From contig CP091730.1 of assembly GCA_022009915.1 (NCBI GenBank), positions 372,001 to 436,000 on the forward strand: a DNA stretch of 64,000 nt. The letters run 5' to 3'. Shown here one piece after another: positions 30,509 to 40,112 of this stretch. The DNA is from Alistipes putredinis (GTDB lineage: Bacteria > Bacteroidota > Bacteroidia > Bacteroidales > Rikenellaceae). Made by a program: the position numbers and the translations under genes. Under the pieces are notes generated by a model. It did no database searches. It saw only the letters and a list, made by a program, of their open reading frames with translations, and had not been told where the DNA came from. Numbering within the stretch: position 1 is the stretch's first letter; each line of letters starts with the position of its first letter.

Positions 30509-31774
30509 ATGGCTGTCAGGAGCGATACACGATGGAGTCCGCGCATAGGCGGAGACAGAGCGCTGTGGTTCATCATCATAGTGCTGGGATTCATGTCCGT
30601 ATTCGTAGTCTACTCTTCGCTGGGAGCTTCGGTATACCGTCCCTCGGGCGACGACCGCAGTTTCATCGGAGTGCTGTTCGGGCAGGTCAAGATGGTGCTC
30701 ATGGGACTTTTCGCAGTATGGTTCGTACATACGTTCAACTATCAGAAATACATGCGACTGGCTACCCCGATATATGTTCTGGCTTTTCTGGCCACGCTCC
30801 TGACATACCTCGTCGGAGAAAGCAAGTCCGATGCGACGCGCTGGCTGACGATACCGATTCTGAACTACACGTTCCAGCCGTCGGACTTCCTGAAAGTGGC
30901 CACCGTAATGATTCTTGCACGCAACCTCGCCAAAAGAATCAACAAGGAGGGCATCTCGCAGCAGCTCCTGCCGCCGCTGCTGTTCTGGCGCTGTCCGGAG
31001 CGCAGCCGCAAGATATTGCGCGAATCGACCTACCCTCTCGTGCTTCCGATAATATGCTCCTGCGGCGTGGTGATGACCGCCAATCTATCGACCTCCCTCG
31101 TAATACTGGCGAGCTGCATAATCATGCTCTTTATCGGCAGAATCAAGTTCGGGGAAATCTGCAAGTTCGTAATCACGATAGCTGCGGTCACCGTACTGCT
31201 GCTCGGATTCCTGAAAATGATAGGCCGCGCTCCGACGCGTTTGGACACGTGGATTCACCGTATAGAGCACTTCGTCGGAACATCCGACGCCTCGCAGGAC
31301 GACGCCGACGACTACGACTATCAGACCGAACAGGCAAAAATAGCCATAGCCCTCGGCGGAATCGCAGGCAGCGGAGCCGGACAGAGCATACAGCGCAGCA
31401 ATCTGCCGCTGGCCGAATCGGACTACGCCTTCGCATTCATAATAGAGGAATACGGCGCGATTTTCGCCGGAGTGATAATATTCCTGTACATGAGCATACT
31501 GGCGCGTGCGATAACGATATTCAAGAAGTGCGCGACCGGCATTCCCAGCCTTCTGGTTCTGGGGCTGGCGCTGCTAATCGTCATACAGGCCGTGTTCCAC
31601 ATGATGGTCTCTACGAACATGCTGTTCCCGACGGGCCTGACCCTGCCGCTGATAAGCAAGGGAGGCTCCTCGGAACTGTTCACCTCAATCGCTCTGGGGA
31701 TGATACTCGGCATAAGCCGTCAGGTCGCCGACCGCACGGTTCAGGGGCCGAAAAGCGAATCTTTAACGGAATGA
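30509..31774 (+). CDS. ftsW: SEDS peptidoglycan polymerase FtsW
   Basis: An intact 421-residue protein. It is a polytopic SEDS glycosyltransferase that polymerises lipid II at the septum together with FtsI. Family blocks are visible: FQPSDFLKVATVM, NLSTSLVILASC, QSIQRSNLPLAESDYAFAF, and the C-terminal STNMLFPTGLTLPLISKGGS. The loop at about 255-285 is acidic (DASQDDADDYDYQTEQ). It lies between murD and murG, 4 and 7 bp away. It is one of few long dcw genes here without a frame break. Confidence 0.95.
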   Translation: MAVRSDTRWSPRIGGDRALWFIIIVLGFMSVFVVYSSLGASVYRPSGDDRSFIGVLFGQVKMVLMGLFAVWFVHTFNYQKYMRLATPIYVLAFLATLLTYLVGESKSDATRWLTIPILNYTFQPSDFLKVATVMILARNLAKRINKEGISQQLLPPLLFWRCPERSRKILRESTYPLVLPIICSCGVVMTANLSTSLVILASCIIMLFIGRIKFGEICKFVITIAAVTVLLLGFLKMIGRAPTRLDTWIHRIEHFVGTSDASQDDADDYDYQTEQAKIAIALGGIAGSGAGQSIQRSNLPLAESDYAFAFIIEEYGAIFAGVIIFLYMSILARAITIFKKCATGIPSLLVLGLALLIVIQAVFHMMVSTNMLFPTGLTLPLISKGGSSELFTSIALGMILGISRQVADRTVQGPKSESLTE

Positions 31775-31781
31775 ATACGAT

Positions 31782-32900
31782 ATGAAACCGGTAAGAATAA
31801 TACTCAGCGGCGGCGGCACAGGCGGACACCTGTATCCTGCGGCTGCCACGGCCGAAGCGCTCGAAAGACGCCTCGGCAGCGGCGTGGAACTGCTTTTCGT
31901 CGGCGCAGAAGGGAAAAATGGAGATGGAGAAAATACCGGCGCTCGGATACCCCATAAAGGGACTTCCGGTCGCAGGGCTCGTGCGCTCCTCTCGCCGCGA
32001 AACATCGCAAGGAACCTGTGCCTTCCGGTGAAGGTCGTGCGCAGCGTATCCAAGGCCGCGGACATCATCCGCTCGTTCGGAGCCGATGCAGCGGCGGGTT
32101 TCGGAGGGTATGCGAGTGCTCCGGTGCTGCTTGCGGCCCAGCGTATGGGCATTCCCACCGTCATTCAGGAACAGAATTCCTATGCGGGTCTGACCAACAA
32201 GATACTCGGCCGCCGCGCCCGCACCGTTTGCGTGGCATACGAAGGCATGGACCGTTTCTTCGCGCATGACAAAATCGTAATGACCGGAAATCCGTTGAGA
32301 GGCACCTTTTCGTCATGCACCGACCGCGCCGCCGCGCTCGAATACTTCGGTTTTTCGGCCGACAAGCCCATCGTGCTGGTGGTAGGCGGCAGTCTGGGCA
32401 CCCGCACGCTGAACGAAATGATGAAAAGACACGTGGACGACATAGTCGCAAAAGGCGGCATGCAGGTAATCTGGCAGACAGGCAGGTATTACAGCGCGGA
32501 GATGGACGAATTCATGCGCGGCAGGGCGGAGGCTGGAATATGGCGTTCGGCATTCATCGAGCGCATGGACTATGCCTACGCCGCCTCCGATTTGGTAATT
32601 TCGCGCAGCGGCGCATGCACGGTATCGGAATTGTGCATTGCAGGCAAACCTACTATCTTTGTACCCTCGCCCAATGTGGCCGAAGACCACCAGACAAAAA
32701 ACGCGATGGCGCTGGTCGGCCGCGGTGCGGCAAGAATGGTGCCCGACAGGGAGGCTGTCGAAAAGCTCATTCCTTTGGCGGAAAGCATGCTGGCCAACAA
32801 GGCGCAGCTGGCCGAACTCTCGCGCCGCATTTCGCAGCTCGCTATACCCGATTCCGCGGACAGGGTCGCAGAGCAGATATTGAAGGTCATAAAAGCGTAA
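31782..32900 (+). CDS. murG: UDP-GlcNAc:lipid I GlcNAc transferase (local out-of-frame segment)
   Basis: MurG converts lipid I to lipid II on the cytoplasmic face. Length 372. The N-terminal GGGTGGHLYPAAA binds the acceptor phosphate. IQEQNSYAGLTNKIL and VVGGSLGTRTLNEMM follow, and the C-terminal UDP-GlcNAc site includes SDLVISRSGACTVSE and VPSPNVAEDHQTKNA. Residues about 46-70 are out of frame: an extra A near 31915 and a compensating change near 31990. The alternative frame there reads GKMEMEKIPALGYPIKGL, which fits the family. The overall stop is unaffected. Confidence 0.94.
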   Translation: MKPVRIILSGGGTGGHLYPAAATAEALERRLGSGVELLFVGAEGKNGDGENTGARIPHKGTSGRRARALLSPRNIARNLCLPVKVVRSVSKAADIIRSFGADAAAGFGGYASAPVLLAAQRMGIPTVIQEQNSYAGLTNKILGRRARTVCVAYEGMDRFFAHDKIVMTGNPLRGTFSSCTDRAAALEYFGFSADKPIVLVVGGSLGTRTLNEMMKRHVDDIVAKGGMQVIWQTGRYYSAEMDEFMRGRAEAGIWRSAFIERMDYAYAASDLVISRSGACTVSELCIAGKPTIFVPSPNVAEDHQTKNAMALVGRGAARMVPDREAVEKLIPLAESMLANKAQLAELSRRISQLAIPDSADRVAEQILKVIKA

Positions 32901-32912
32901 ACGAATGCAAGG

Positions 32913-34302
32913 ATGAAGTACGAAAACATATATTTTCTGGGAATAGGCGGCATAGGCATGAGTGCACTGGCGCGTTTTTTCATGCACGAAGGATACGGTG
33001 TGGCCGGCTACGATCTGACCCGCACCGCACTTACGGAAAAACTCGAACGTCAGGGCGCACGCATACACTACGACGATGACGTTTCCCTTATCGGCAAGCA
33101 GTTCCGCAATCCGGAAACCACGCTCGTGGTGTACACCCCCGCAGTGCCGCACGACAACTCCGAGATGGAGTATTTCAGCCGAGGCGGCTTCACGATGCTC
33201 AAACGCTCGCAGATGCTCGGCCGGCTCACGGAAGGAAAGTTCGTAATGGCGGTAGCTGGCACCCACGGCAAAACCACCACCACGACCCTCACGGCATGGC
33301 TCAACCATGTATGCACAGGCGGAGGAAGTGCTTTTCTGGGCGGAATATCCAAGAATTTCGACAGCAATCTGGTGCTCGGCGCCGGAACCCGCATGGCAGT
33401 GGAGGCAGACGAATTCGACCGTTCGTTCCTGCGTCTTTATCCTGACGCGGCCGTGGTAACGTCGGCCGACGCAGACCACCTCGACATATACGGAACCCAT
33501 GAGGCCGTAAAACAGGCATTCTCCCAGTTCATCGCCCAGATAAAGGCGGGAGGAGCACTCATCATAAAAAGAGGGCGTAGACGTAAAGATCGACAACGAC
33601 AAGATAACGGTCTATCGCTATTCCGTGGGCGGCAGCGCGGATTTCCGCGCCGAAAACATCCGTCCGACAAAAGGCGGGCACTATCGCTTCGACATCGTGT
33701 GCCCCGACCGGACGATTACTGACTGCACGCTCGGCATTACCGGCGAGGTGAACATAGAGAACTGCGTCGCCGCTGTCGCCCTGTTCCTCGTCTCCTCGAA
33801 GATACGCGGCGAAGAGTTCGACGAAAAGACGCTCAAACAAGCTCTTGCGACATTCTCCGGCGTAAGGCGGCGATTCGACATATACATAAACACCGAACGT
33901 GTCTTTTTCATGGACGACTACGCGCATCACCCGCGCGAAATAGCAGCCACGCTGCGGTCGGTGCGCGACATGCTGCCCGGACGGAAAATCACGGCCGTAT
34001 TCCAGCCGCATCTCTACACCCGCACCAGAGACCTGTACAGGGAATTCGCCGAAGCTCTTTCGATAGCCGACAACGTGGTTCTGCTGCCCATTTATCCGGC
34101 AAGGGAACTGCCAATCGAAGGCGTAAGTTCGCAGATGATAGCCGACCTGCTCTCCGTCCCGCACACTATGTCCGACAGGCAGACCCTGAGCGAAGACCTT
34201 GCGGCGCAGGACACCGACATCGTAATAACACTCGGAGCCGGAAACATCGAGAACTGCTGCGAGGCGATAGCGAAAATGCTCGAAAACAAATACGGACTGT
34301 AA
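32913..34302 (+). CDS. murC: UDP-MurNAc:L-alanine ligase (one frameshift)
   Basis: MurC adds the first stem residue, L-alanine. Joined length is about 462. The N-terminal FLGIGGIGMSALARFF, the ATP loop VAGTHGKTTTTTLT, VEADEFDRSFLRL, SADADHLDIYG, DDYAHHPREIAATL and FQPHLYTRTRDL are family hallmarks. One +1 break lies in an A5 near 33570. Four A's restore LIIKEGVDVKIDNDKITVYRYS. It lies 12 bp after murG and 6 bp before ftsQ. murF and ddl, which complete the stem peptide, are not in the window. Confidence 0.95.
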
Positions 34303-34308
34303 AACGGA

Positions 34309-35394
34309 ATGAAACGCGTACTTAAAACGATAGGATTCACGCTGCTGTGGACTGCGATAGCGGCACTGTTCGTGCTTCTTGCCGTCTATACCGGCAGAGA
34401 GCGTTCGCAGATAGAGGTCGGAAAAGTGCGTGTGACGATTGCCGACAGTGCGAGCGTGGGTGGGTTCGTGACCTCGCACATGGTGCGCCGGTGGATAGAT
34501 GCCAGCGATGTGAAATACATGGGTCTTCCCATAGATGCCGTGAACACGCAGAAAATCGAGGAGAGCATCCTGCGGCACAGCTTCGTGAAAAAGGCCGAGG
34601 TATACGTCGATTTGGACGGAACGCTCGGCGTGCGAATTACGCAAAGACGCCCAGTGGCTCGCGTATGTTGCAGCGACGGATACGAGTTCTACCTGTCCGA
34701 CGACTGTCACATTCTGCCCGTTCAGGGAACGCAGGCCGTATACATTCCGATAATAACCGGCAGTGCATCGTTCCCGTTTTCAGCTTCGGAGTACGGCGAT
34801 TACGAACGGATAATCCGCAAGCACAAGGACGATTTCGTGAAACGATACACCGAGCTGTCCGCCAAAAGGGACGAATACGCCGCGGCAATTACTGACCGGA
34901 AGGCTGAAAGGCGCGAAATTCAGGCCCGCCGCCCGATGTTAATGCGTCTCTGGGGCAAAAAGCAAGCGCGAAGAATTCCGCAAAAAAACGCGATAATGAA
35001 ATAGCCGTCTTGGATGCCGAAATCGAGAAATACGAAAGGGACATGGCTCTGGCGGACGAAAAATGAAAGCGGAAGTCGAAAAGCAAAAATCGGAAAAACA
35101 TACGAATTCTTGCCTAAACTCCTTACCTTTGTAAAAAACCTTGCCGAAGACGATTTTTGGAACGCGCAGATAGTCCAAATCAATCTGCTCGCAGGCCGCG
35201 GCGGGAAGCAGCCCGAGGTGGAGCTGATACCACGTGCAGGCGCCCACGTCATCAGGCTCGGACATTTGGAAAACGTCGAAGAGAAGCTCGACAAACTGCT
35301 CGGACTGTACCGCCACGTACTCGACTACGAAGGCTGGAACAGCGTGCGTTACATAGACCTGAGATTCGAGAACCAGATTGTGTGTACAAAATAA
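34309..35394 (+). CDS. ftsQ: Cell division protein FtsQ with a long charged insertion (frame breaks)
   Basis: About 361 residues. One N-terminal membrane helix (about 8-28) is followed by a POTRA-like domain (VTIADSASVGGFVTS, VKKAEVYVDLDGTLGVRITQ, RRPVARV) and a beta domain ending in IRLGHLENVEEKLDKL and RFENQIVCTK. Between IPIITGSASFPFS and KTYEFLPKLLTFVKN lie about 100 Lys/Glu/Arg-rich residues (about 165-264), probably coiled coil. Bacteroides-type FtsQ has only a short linker here. The printed frame meets TAG at 35002-35004; other frames there read KREEFRKK and IAVLDAEIEKYERD. I infer several homopolymer indels. It sits between murC and ftsA. Confidence 0.87.
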
Positions 35395-35404
35395 TTGACA
35401 AGAG

Positions 35405-36889
35405 GTGGAAAAAGAGAGACTATATAGTAGCAATCGATTTGGGAAGTTCAAGCGCCACGATAGCCGTCGGAGCGAAGGACGACGACGGGCGGCTCGACAT
35501 AATCGACATCATTTCGCAACCGACAAGCGGCCTTTCGCGCGGCGAGATAGCCAACCGGCAGGAGGTGATTTCCGTATTGCAATCTCTCAAAGAAAAGATT
35601 CAGGACAAACACCACATATCCATATCCGACACCTACACCGGAATCTCGGGCAAGCATATCAAGTGCACCAATCAGGACTATTTCGTCTATGTCGGCGAAC
35701 GCAGCGACGGCGAAATCCGCAAGGAGGACAAGCTCGCACTGCACGACGTGATGAACAACGTTCAGGCCGAGGACGGAATAAAGATTCTGGACCGTATCCC
35801 GCAGACGTACATCATCGACGGGCAGGAGAAGGTCAAGGACCCCGTAGGACGCTTCGGGTCCAAACTGGCCTCGACGTTCTGTTTCGTGCTCGGGTCGTGA
35901 AACCCATAGACAGGCTCGAAAAAGCGCTTATGGGAGTAGGCATAAAACCTGTCAAGACGTTCGCCAACGCCCTTGCATCAGCCCAAGCGGTAACCACTGC
36001 CGACGAGAGGGAAATGGGCGTCGCCGTTCTCGACATCGGCGCCGGCACATCCGATCTGTGCATATACTACGACGACTCGGTGCGTTTCGTGCGCGGAATC
36101 CCGTTCGGTGCCGCGGACATAAACAACGACATCAAGCAGCAGGGAATTCTCGAAAGATACGTCGAAGCCCTTAAAATCAAGTACGGCAGGGCGATGGCCG
36201 ACGGCATAGAGAAAGACCAGCTAATCATAATCTCCGGCCTTAAAGGCAAGGACCAGAAAAAAATCTCGCAGAAAAATCTCGCCATAATAATCGAGAACCG
36301 GCTAAAAGACATAATCACATTCGTGCGCGAGGAGATTGCCGACTCGGGCTATGCGGACAAACTCGGCGCTGGACTCGTCCTTACGGGCGGACGGCCGCTG
36401 CTGCCCGACATAGACGCCCTGTTCCGCCGCGAACTTGGCATGGCCGTCCGTCTGGCGGTTCCCGACATTTACGTGAACGAACGCAGCAAGGAGATAGCCT
36501 CCGACCCGAGATACGCCACCGTAATCGGCATTCTGCTGCGCGTTATGGAGGCCGGCCAGCGCAGCAGCGTGGAGGTGTTCAAATCCATCAACCAGTACTC
36601 CGCACCGCGTCCCGCCGAACCCGTAAAACGCCCCGCTCCGCAACCCAAACCGGAGCCGAAACCCGAACCCGAACCGCAAAACGAAACGGCAGCCAGCGGC
36701 TGGGGCAAATCGGAGCAGACCGTAACGCAACAGGCGCAGACGACGGACGGCGAAGCGACAGATACCGATACCGAAACCGAAGAGAGAGAAAGCGCAAGGA
36801 CAAGAAAAATCGGCGGATTTTTCGACAAACTCAAAAACATAGGAGCCGGTTGGTTCGAGTCGCTCGACGAGGACGAAGAGGAGATTTAA
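35405..36889 (+). CDS. ftsA: Cell division protein FtsA (two frameshifts)
   Basis: An actin-like protein that tethers FtsZ to the membrane; about 494 residues. The N terminus DYIVAIDLGSSSATIAVG is the phosphate-1 loop. GVAVLDIGAGTSDLCIYY is phosphate 2 and LGAGLVLTGGRPLLP the adenosine motif. A Pro/Glu/Lys-rich linker follows at about residues 400-425, and the protein ends in an amphipathic tail (GGFFDKLKNIGAGWF), the expected membrane-targeting helix. The start is probably GTG 35405. An extra A in the A5 after it and a lost G near 35891 break the frame. Confidence 0.92.
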   Translation: MEKERLYSSNRFGKFKRHDSRRSEGRRRAARHNRHHFATDKRPFARRDSQPAGGDFRIAISQRKDSGQTPHIHIRHLHRNLGQAYQVHQSGLFRLCRRTQRRRNPQGGQARTARRDEQRSGRGRNKDSGPYPADVHHRRAGEGQGPRRTLRVQTGLDVLFRARVVKPIDRLEKALMGVGIKPVKTFANALASAQAVTTADEREMGVAVLDIGAGTSDLCIYYDDSVRFVRGIPFGAADINNDIKQQGILERYVEALKIKYGRAMADGIEKDQLIIISGLKGKDQKKISQKNLAIIIENRLKDIITFVREEIADSGYADKLGAGLVLTGGRPLLPDIDALFRRELGMAVRLAVPDIYVNERSKEIASDPRYATVIGILLRVMEAGQRSSVEVFKSINQYSAPRPAEPVKRPAPQPKPEPKPEPEPQNETAASGWGKSEQTVTQQAQTTDGEATDTDTETEERESARTRKIGGFFDKLKNIGAGWFESLDEDEEEI

Positions 36890-36913
36890 TTTTCAGTGCA
36901 GAAAGGCTCTTTT

Positions 36914-38236
36914 ATGAAAGACAACATTTTCGACACACTCGACATAGAGCAGATTACCCACTCGATTATAATGGTCGCCGGAGTCGGCGGTGCGGGCGGC
37001 AACGCCCTGAACCACATGATTGAGACGGGCATCAACGACGTAACGTTTCTGGCCTGCAATACCGACCGTCAGGCTCTGGACCACAGCGACGCCACACTGA
37101 AAATACAGCTCGGCGAAGGACTCGGCGCCGGCAACGACCCCGAAAAGGGACGGGCCGCCGCGCTGGAAAGTCTGGACGACATATTCTCCATGCTGCGGCA
37201 CGAGGGCACGCGCATGCTCTTCATCACGGCCGGAATGGGCGGTGGCACCGGTACGGGAGCCTCGCCGATAATCGCGAAAGCCGCCAAAGAGCTTGACATC
37301 CTCACGGTGGCAATCGTCACGACGCCTTTTTCGGACGAGGGCAACAAACGTATCCGTCAGGCACAGGAGGGTCTCGAAGAACTCAAACAGTACACAGACT
37401 CCATTCTGGTTCTGAACAACGACATTCTGGTGGATTTGTACGGCGACCTCTCTATCGACGACGGGTTCAACAAGGCCAACGAAGTACTCGCGAATGCTGT
37501 CAAGGGCATAGCCGAAATCATAACAGGTCACGGAAAGGTCAATGTCGATTTCGCGGACATAAAGGCCGTGATGACCGACAGCGGCCGCGCCCTCATGGGA
37601 ACGGCACGCGCAGGAGGTCCGGACCGTGCGCAGAAAGTGTCGGAGGAGGTCCTCAACTCGCCCCTTCTGAACAACATCGGCATCACGGGTGCGAAAAACA
37701 TACTTCTGAACATCTACGACGACGAACAGAACGGACACACCCTTACGATGAACGAGGCTCGCTACATCCGCGGCTACTTGCAGGAGAAGACCGGAAACAC
37801 CGCCAACATCATATGGGGCAACGCCCACAAACCGATAGGGGAAGATTTGGAGATTGCCGTATTCATTACCGGACTCAGCGACAAGGTGGAGGACATAAAG
37901 CCGCTTACCGTCACGGCTCCGAGCGTCGTCACCGACCCTGCGGCGGACTATCGGCAAAGTGCAGTCACAAAGGCGGAGGACAAAACGCCCGAACCGAAGG
38001 AAAAAAACGCCGACAAAACTTCCGTACAGGGCCGAGACAACGTCATTCGCTGGCGAGGAAAGGACCGCTACGAAAATATAGACAACATCATAAAGACGCC
38101 CGCATGGGAGCGCAACAAGGTCAAATTCCTGAGCGTCGGCGACAGCACCCGTCAGTCGGGCAAAGTCACGCTCGAAGACGCGCCAGAACCGCATATGACA
38201 AAGAAAAAGGAAAATTCGCTCTTCGACGACATTTAA
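36914..38236 (+). CDS. ftsZ: Cell division GTPase FtsZ
   Basis: An intact 440-residue tubulin homologue that forms the Z ring. MVAGVGGAGGNALNHM starts the nucleotide site. The tubulin signature GGGTGTGASP lies near residue 110, and TTPFSDEGNKR follows. The C-terminal linker (about 345-390) is charged and rich in Asp, Lys and Glu. The tail includes IIKTPAWERNKV, the Bacteroidetes equivalent of the FtsA-binding peptide, and ends NSLFDDI. ATG 36914 is preferred over the upstream in-frame ATG because family members begin near this point. It is the last gene of the dcw run. Confidence 0.96.
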   Translation: MKDNIFDTLDIEQITHSIIMVAGVGGAGGNALNHMIETGINDVTFLACNTDRQALDHSDATLKIQLGEGLGAGNDPEKGRAAALESLDDIFSMLRHEGTRMLFITAGMGGGTGTGASPIIAKAAKELDILTVAIVTTPFSDEGNKRIRQAQEGLEELKQYTDSILVLNNDILVDLYGDLSIDDGFNKANEVLANAVKGIAEIITGHGKVNVDFADIKAVMTDSGRALMGTARAGGPDRAQKVSEEVLNSPLLNNIGITGAKNILLNIYDDEQNGHTLTMNEARYIRGYLQEKTGNTANIIWGNAHKPIGEDLEIAVFITGLSDKVEDIKPLTVTAPSVVTDPAADYRQSAVTKAEDKTPEPKEKNADKTSVQGRDNVIRWRGKDRYENIDNIIKTPAWERNKVKFLSVGDSTRQSGKVTLEDAPEPHMTKKKENSLFDDI

Positions 38237-38249
38237 TCAGGGGAATCCG

Positions 38250-39539
38250 ATGCAACTACTCACTCACATGCTGCTCGAATGGCACGTCATAGCGATGGCG
38301 GCGGGCATATGCGTGCTGCTGCTCGTGTCGGCATTCGTTTCGGGCTCGGAAACCTCGCTGTTCTCGCTCACGCAGACGGATTTGGAAAAAATCGGAGAGC
38401 AGCAGACCCCCGCCTCGCGGGCCATCCTTTCGCTGCTCGACGAAAACGAATATACATTAGCGACTATTCTCACCATCAACAATCTGGTGAATATCTGCAT
38501 AACCATACTGTCTGCCAATCTGATTTCGCAGCTGTTCGTATTCACCTCCGGCGTATGGGAATTCCTGTTCACAACCGTTGCGGCGACGTTCCTCATCCTG
38601 CTGTTCGGTGAGATACTCCCGAAAGTAATCGCGGCCAACAACCGCGTGGGATTCGCACGCAGCTGTTCGGTGATACTTTCCGCCGCAAGCCGTGCGCTCA
38701 GACCGATAGCTTCGGTACTGGTGCGTTCTTCGTCCGGCATCAAGAAACTCGCATCGAAAAACAGGGACAATCTCTCGCTCGACGAACTTTCGAGCGCCAT
38801 AGACATCACCCAGACCGAAAACGAAGAGGAGAAACAGATGCTCTCCGAAATTGTGAACTTCGCCTCGACCGAGGTGGAGCAAATCATGAAATCGCGCGTG
38901 GACATCACCGCGCTCGACATAGAGGACGACTTCGCACAGGTGCGCCGCACGGTGATGGAATCGGGATTCTCGCGCATTCCGGTCTATGAGCAGAGCGTGG
39001 ACAACATCAAGGGCGTGCTCTATGTCAAGGACCTGTTGCCGTACATAAACGAGAAGGACGATTTTCGGTGGCAGTCGCTGATGCGCAAACCGTATTTCGT
39101 TCCAGAGCACAAGAAGATAAACGACCTGTTGGAGGAGTTCCAGAGCCACAAGGTGCACATCGCAATCGTGGTGGACGAATACGGCTCAACGCAGGGTCTC
39201 GTGTCGCTGGAAGACATTCTCGAAGAAATAGTGGGCGAGATTAGCGACGAGTCGGACGTAGACAGTTCGTTCTACACGAAGTTAGGCGACGGAGAGTTCA
39301 TCTTCGACGGCAAGACACATCTGGGCGATTTGGAAAAGGTAACGGGGCTCGACGAGGGCACCTTCGACGACGTAAGGGGCGAGGCGGAAACCGTTGCCGG
39401 CCTCATGCTCGAACTGCGTCGCAATTTCCTGAAAAAAGGCGAAAGCGTCACGGCCCACTCCGTAAAATTCACAGCAGAAGAACTGGACGGCCGTCGCATA
39501 GACAAAATCAAAGTCGTTCTCAATGCAAACAAACAGTAG
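38250..39539 (+). CDS. gldE: GldE-like CNNM/CorC-family membrane protein
   Basis: An intact 429-residue protein. Four N-terminal hydrophobic segments form a DUF21/CNNM domain (VSAFVSGSETSLFSL). A CBS pair follows (VMESGFSRIPVYEQSVDNIKG, HIAIVVDEYGSTQGLVSLED). The C-terminal CorC_HlyC domain has DVDSSFYTKLGDGEFIFDG. In Bacteroidetes this type is called GldE and is linked to gliding or, in non-gliding gut species, to an unknown transport role. Mg2+ or Co2+ efflux is known for the wider family. Its 3' end overlaps the next gene by 17 bp, a common pairing. Confidence 0.85.
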   Translation: MQLLTHMLLEWHVIAMAAGICVLLLVSAFVSGSETSLFSLTQTDLEKIGEQQTPASRAILSLLDENEYTLATILTINNLVNICITILSANLISQLFVFTSGVWEFLFTTVAATFLILLFGEILPKVIAANNRVGFARSCSVILSAASRALRPIASVLVRSSSGIKKLASKNRDNLSLDELSSAIDITQTENEEEKQMLSEIVNFASTEVEQIMKSRVDITALDIEDDFAQVRRTVMESGFSRIPVYEQSVDNIKGVLYVKDLLPYINEKDDFRWQSLMRKPYFVPEHKKINDLLEEFQSHKVHIAIVVDEYGSTQGLVSLEDILEEIVGEISDESDVDSSFYTKLGDGEFIFDGKTHLGDLEKVTGLDEGTFDDVRGEAETVAGLMLELRRNFLKKGESVTAHSVKFTAEELDGRRIDKIKVVLNANKQ

Positions 39540-40104
39540 CTGGATAGACCTCAGGCCCATTACGGACCTGCCGGATGACTGTCCATTGATAACAGAGCAG
39601 GAGCGCAGTGCGGCCATGAGCATGTCGAGCCTGCGACGCAGACGGGAATGGCTGATGTGGCGTGCTGTGGTACGGGAACACTTGGGTGAAGATACGCAAA
39701 TCGGATACGATGCCGTCGGAGCGCCGATTCTCATCGACCGAAACGGATACATCGGCGTATCGCACAACAGGGAGCAGGTGGCAGTCATGTATTCCGAGAA
39801 CCGCTGTGCCGTAGACATCGAAACCCTGTCGCGCCGGTTCGACAAAATCGCATCCAAATACATGACCGACGCCGAACGGCTTTTGGACGGAGCCGAGCAT
39901 CCTTTATTTCCCGCCGCCGCATGGTGCACCAAGGAAGCTGTGTACAAATACTCCGGGAGACCTCATGCGGGATTTCTGCGCGACATCGCAATAACCGGCT
40001 GCGACTGGCAGAACATGATTCTAAAAGTGCGCACGCCGTGGCAGGACGATATTGCCGTATCGCTGCGACTGTACGGGCAGACGCTTATGGCCGTAATCGG
40101 ATAG
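39523..40104 (+). CDS. 4'-phosphopantetheinyl transferase superfamily protein
   Basis: An intact 193-residue protein. Sfp/AcpS-type motifs are present: GYIGVSHNREQVAVM, then CAVDIETL (metal-binding Asp and Glu), then WCTKEAVYKYSG (the W-x-x-KEA block). The enzyme loads 4'-phosphopantetheine from CoA onto acyl-carrier proteins. The size is closer to the Sfp type than to AcpS. The substrate is probably a fatty-acid or polyketide ACP; no carrier gene is adjacent. It overlaps gldE and ends 8 bp from the convergent MATE gene. Confidence 0.85.
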   Translation: MQTNSSWIDLRPITDLPDDCPLITEQERSAAMSMSSLRRRREWLMWRAVVREHLGEDTQIGYDAVGAPILIDRNGYIGVSHNREQVAVMYSENRCAVDIETLSRRFDKIASKYMTDAERLLDGAEHPLFPAAAWCTKEAVYKYSGRPHAGFLRDIAITGCDWQNMILKVRTPWQDDIAVSLRLYGQTLMAVIG

Positions 40105-40112
40105 AGGAGGTC

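Noticed and set aside
32313..33602. 429-codon frame antisense to murG/murC
   Set aside because: Shadow of two well-supported genes.
36893..38194. Long open frame (433 codons) antisense to ftsZ
   Set aside because: It mirrors ftsZ almost exactly, has no motif or promoter, and its composition is what the complement of a GC-rich codon pattern gives.
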